NCBI RefSeq assembly: GCF_003367175.1
Contig: NZ_QRGA01000017.1
Span: 124,001-188,000, forward strand
Reading direction: 5' to 3'
Source of the DNA: Trinickia dinghuensis
Lineage (GTDB): Bacteria > Pseudomonadota > Gammaproteobacteria > Burkholderiales > Burkholderiaceae
Length of the DNA: 64,000 nucleotides
Each line of letters starts with the position of its first letter. Position 1 is the stretch's first letter. The position numbers and the translations under genes are program-made. The notes beneath the pieces were generated by a model. It searched no databases. It was not told the DNA's origin and worked only from the letters and a program-made list of their open reading frames with translations. Positions 61,704 to 64,000 of the stretch are shown in pieces.

Positions 61704-62834
61704 ATGGCAAAGCATCCCGTCGTCGTCTATGGCGCAAGCGGTTATACCGGCATGTTGATCATGGACTGGCTGATCGACCAGAACATTCCTTTCACCGCCG
61801 TGGCGCGCAACGCAAAGCGCACCCAGGAGATGATGGCGCAGCGCGTCGTGCGCCTCGAATCGGCCGAGTACGAGATCATCGAGGCCGAACACAACGTCGA
61901 GGCGCTCACGGCCGCGTTCCGCGGCGCCAAGGTGGTTTGCAACACCGTGGGGCCGTTCTACAACTTCGGCCTCGTCGGCGTCGAAGCGGCACTGAAGGCA
62001 GGCTGCCACCACATCGACACCACGGGCGAGCAGAGCTATATCCGCGGCGTGCGCGACGAGTTCGGCGAGCACTATCGTCAGGCCGGGCTGCTCGTCGCGC
62101 CGTCGATTGCCTACATGTACTCGTATGCCGAAATCGCGGCGGAGCTCGCGCTCGAGACGCCCGGCGTCGATGCGCTGGAAACGGCTACGCTGACACGAGG
62201 CCCCCGTGCCGCCGCGGGCGTGAGCGTGGGCTCGACGGCCACGATCTTCGAAGGCGCGCGCCAGCATTCCTGCTACCTCTGGGAAAAGAAGCTCGAGCCG
62301 CACGCGCCCGATGCGTCGTTCAACGTGGTCGCGCCCGAGTTCATGCAGCCGGTGTTCTGTCTGCCGTGGGGCGGCACGTCGCTGCCCGTGCACTTCCAGC
62401 ACGATTCGCGGGTGCGCAGCTGCATTTCGAGTGTCGGCTTCTACGACAACAACGTGATGCGGGTGGTCCATGGCTTCGGGCAAAAGTGGGAAGCCGAGTA
62501 CAAGCATCTGCCGCGCGAACAGCAAGATGCGATTCTGAAGCAGGTCGTGGATTCGACAACGCCGTCGATGCCGCCGCGCGAACGCACGACGATTCAGCGC
62601 AGCGTCGATTTCGCGATCGGCCGTGGCCAGCTTGCATCGGTACGGGCAACCGTCTACGGCATCACGCCGTACATCGCCACCGGTGCGTTGCACGCGGCGG
62701 CCGCCATCAAGCTGCTCGACGGCGAAACCGCGAAGGTCGGCTTCGCATCGGGTTCGAAGGCGTTCGGCCACCGCTACCTGCTCGGCTTCCTCGAACAACG
62801 CGGCCTCGCGCGTGCGTCGGTGCAGCAGCAATGA
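61704..62834 (+). CDS. Saccharopine-dehydrogenase-like NAD(P)-binding protein
   Basis: A 377-residue Rossmann-fold protein of the saccharopine dehydrogenase-like family. The dinucleotide motif is VVVYGASGYTGMLIMDWL at the N-terminus, then CNTVGPFYNFGLVGVEAALK and CHHIDTTGEQSYIRG, which match the trans-acting enoyl reductase/saccharopine reductase-like group. No signal peptide, so cytoplasmic. CAGGAG lies 8 bp before the ATG at 61704. It probably reduces or oxidises an intermediate of the pathway. It is the first gene of the third unit and is followed after 42 bp by the ligase gene. Confidence 0.82.
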   Translation: MAKHPVVVYGASGYTGMLIMDWLIDQNIPFTAVARNAKRTQEMMAQRVVRLESAEYEIIEAEHNVEALTAAFRGAKVVCNTVGPFYNFGLVGVEAALKAGCHHIDTTGEQSYIRGVRDEFGEHYRQAGLLVAPSIAYMYSYAEIAAELALETPGVDALETATLTRGPRAAAGVSVGSTATIFEGARQHSCYLWEKKLEPHAPDASFNVVAPEFMQPVFCLPWGGTSLPVHFQHDSRVRSCISSVGFYDNNVMRVVHGFGQKWEAEYKHLPREQQDAILKQVVDSTTPSMPPRERTTIQRSVDFAIGRGQLASVRATVYGITPYIATGALHAAAAIKLLDGETAKVGFASGSKAFGHRYLLGFLEQRGLARASVQQQ

Positions 62835-62876
62835 TCGCCAGAGCCGTGCCGGTATTCAATCAAGGGAAGACAGCAA

Positions 62877-64000
62877 ATGGCAATCATTGATTTCTTCGAC
62901 CGAGGGTGGCGCATCAATCCTCGCGGCGTTGCCTATATCCAAGACGAACGCAGTTTTTCGTTTCAGGAAATCGGCGATCTGTCTTGCCGGATCGCCAACG
63001 GGCTGGTTGCCGCCGGCTTCAGAAAAGGGACGAAGGCGGCGGTGTGGTCCGACAACGACGTCGTCGGCTGGAGCTGCGCGCTCGGCATGTGGCGTGCGGG
63101 GATGACCTACCTCCCCGTCAACGCGCGCAACGCGGTGGCCGAAAACCAATACATCCTCGATGCGTTCGACTGCGAAGCGCTGTTTTTCTCGCAAGCGTTC
63201 GCGGCGGCGATAGAAACGTTGCGCCCGAGCTTGCCGAAAGTGAAGCTCTGGGTGTGCATCGACGCCGATGTGCCGTGGGCGCCGTCGCTGGCGACGTGGA
63301 GCGAGGGTCAGCCGTCGGCGCCGCCTGCGATCGACTACGACATGCACGATGTCGTGACGCTGTCCGCAACGGGGGGCACGACGGGCGCCCCGAAGGGCGT
63401 GATGAATACGCACCGCGCGTTTCAGACGTACTTCGCGCAATTCATGATGGCGTTTCCATACGAGTCGGGGCGTCCCGTCAATCTCGCCGCGGCGCCGATG
63501 ACGCATACGGCCGGGATGCTCTCGCTGCCCTGCACGGCGCGAGGGGGGACGGTAGTCGTGCTGACGAAGCCCGATCCCGCGCTGCTGATCGGCGCGATCG
63601 CCAAGCACCGCGTCACCGAGTTGTTTCTGCCGCCGACGGTCATCTACCGTCTGATCGACATCCCTGGCATCGAGAAGCAGGATTTCTCGTCGCTCAAGTG
63701 CTTCCTCTATGGGGCCGCCCCGATGTCGGTCGAGAAGCTCAAGCGCGCGATCGAAGTGTTCGGCCCGGTCATGGCCGGCGGCTACGGGCAGACCGAAGCC
63801 CCGGCGTCGATTTCGTATCTGACGCCGGCCGAGCATTTCGTCGACGGCGCGCTGGCTTCCGACGAACGGTTGTCGTCGGTCGGCCGTCCCAATCCGCTTG
63901 TGCGCGTCGAGATCATGAACGATCGCGGCGACATCCTTGCGCAAGGCGAAACCGGCGAGATCTGCGTGCGGGGCGACCTCGTCATGAAGGGCTACTACAA
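62877..64000 (+). CDS. AMP-forming acyl-CoA ligase, 5' part (runs off the window)
   Basis: An open frame from the ATG at 62877 (behind AAGGGAAGA) to the window edge, 374 codons without a stop. It reads MAIIDFFDRGWRINPRGVAY at the start. The ANL nucleotide loop is LSATGGTTGAPKGVMNTHRA, followed by AAPMTHTAGMLSLP, LKCFLYGAAPMSVEKLK, GGYGQTEAPASI and the start of the GEICVRGDLVMKGYY motif. It resembles the fatty-acid or steroid/terpenoid acid CoA ligases of the FadD3/FadD13 style. The C-terminal lid with the catalytic lysine lies outside the window. A 362-codon antisense frame over the same stretch is a shadow. Confidence 0.88.
   Translation, partial: MAIIDFFDRGWRINPRGVAYIQDERSFSFQEIGDLSCRIANGLVAAGFRKGTKAAVWSDNDVVGWSCALGMWRAGMTYLPVNARNAVAENQYILDAFDCEALFFSQAFAAAIETLRPSLPKVKLWVCIDADVPWAPSLATWSEGQPSAPPAIDYDMHDVVTLSATGGTTGAPKGVMNTHRAFQTYFAQFMMAFPYESGRPVNLAAAPMTHTAGMLSLPCTARGGTVVVLTKPDPALLIGAIAKHRVTELFLPPTVIYRLIDIPGIEKQDFSSLKCFLYGAAPMSVEKLKRAIEVFGPVMAGGYGQTEAPASISYLTPAEHFVDGALASDERLSSVGRPNPLVRVEIMNDRGDILAQGETGEICVRGDLVMKGYY

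Noticed and set aside
62856-63944. A 362-codon antisense frame near the right edge
   Set aside because: The plus strand of the same stretch encodes a clear acyl-CoA ligase that simply has no stop before the window ends.
1-64000. CRISPR arrays, tRNA or rRNA genes, intact insertion sequences, prophage genes
   Set aside because: No regularly spaced repeats, cloverleaf-like segments, transposase or integrase frames were seen on reading either strand.

Overview
The window looks like chromosomal accessory sequence from a high-GC betaproteobacterium of the Burkholderiaceae (Burkholderia, Paraburkholderia or Trinickia type). This rests on gene style, not on a marker gene: two OmpC-type porins that begin SSITLYG or SSVTLYG after the signal peptide, a very high density of LysR regulators next to MFS carriers, gallate meta-cleavage genes, and long spurious antisense reading frames typical of GC-rich codon usage. 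I saw no rRNA, tRNA, CRISPR array, intact insertion sequence or replication origin.

Left part (1-14.1 kb): the 3' end of a LysR gene; a carrier plus a single-chain aconitase-like dehydratase on the minus strand; a decayed ccdA-type antitoxin fragment; then a LysR-controlled plus-strand operon (MFS carrier, FAD oxidoreductase, RidA, RraA-like aldolase, semialdehyde dehydrogenase) that looks like amine or amino-acid catabolism; then another LysR divergent from a GNAT acetyltransferase and a PatB/MalY C-S lyase.

Gallate block (14.5-23.3 kb): LysR regulator, gallate dioxygenase, AAHS-type carrier, 4-oxalomesaconate hydratase, CHA aldolase, a signal-less periplasmic-binding-protein fold, a DUF1932 dehydrogenase, and a LysR protein with two DNA-binding domains. 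Together these convert gallate to pyruvate plus oxaloacetate, but no recognisable tautomerase is present.

Middle (23.7-41.2 kb): a small membrane protein and a porin, a LysR/MdtD divergent pair with a perfect LysR-type operator, a GGDEF-EAL protein, an Lrp/diaminopropionate ammonia-lyase/M20 amidohydrolase group, an AraC regulator with an FMN reductase and a 51-residue XapX protein, then a five-gene minus-strand operon (quinone oxidoreductase, TauD dioxygenase, BKACE, MFS carrier, alpha/beta hydrolase).

Right part (41.4 kb to the edge) is the most interesting. A MalT/LAL-type LuxR regulator, an acyl-CoA ligase, a porin and a zinc alcohol dehydrogenase precede three consecutive plus-strand transcription units. 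They encode two Tat-exported amine-oxidase-fold flavoproteins, each paired with a membrane-anchored dihaem cytochrome c; two unknown membrane proteins; a DUF1329-DUF1302-MMPL-YCF48 envelope module; a saccharopine-dehydrogenase-like protein; and a second acyl-CoA ligase that runs off the window. All three units start behind the same composite intergenic element: a hairpin, then after 44-45 bp a conserved promoter-like motif of about 30 bp. I read this as one regulon for periplasmic oxidation and envelope handling of a hydrophobic substrate. The substrate cannot be named from sequence.
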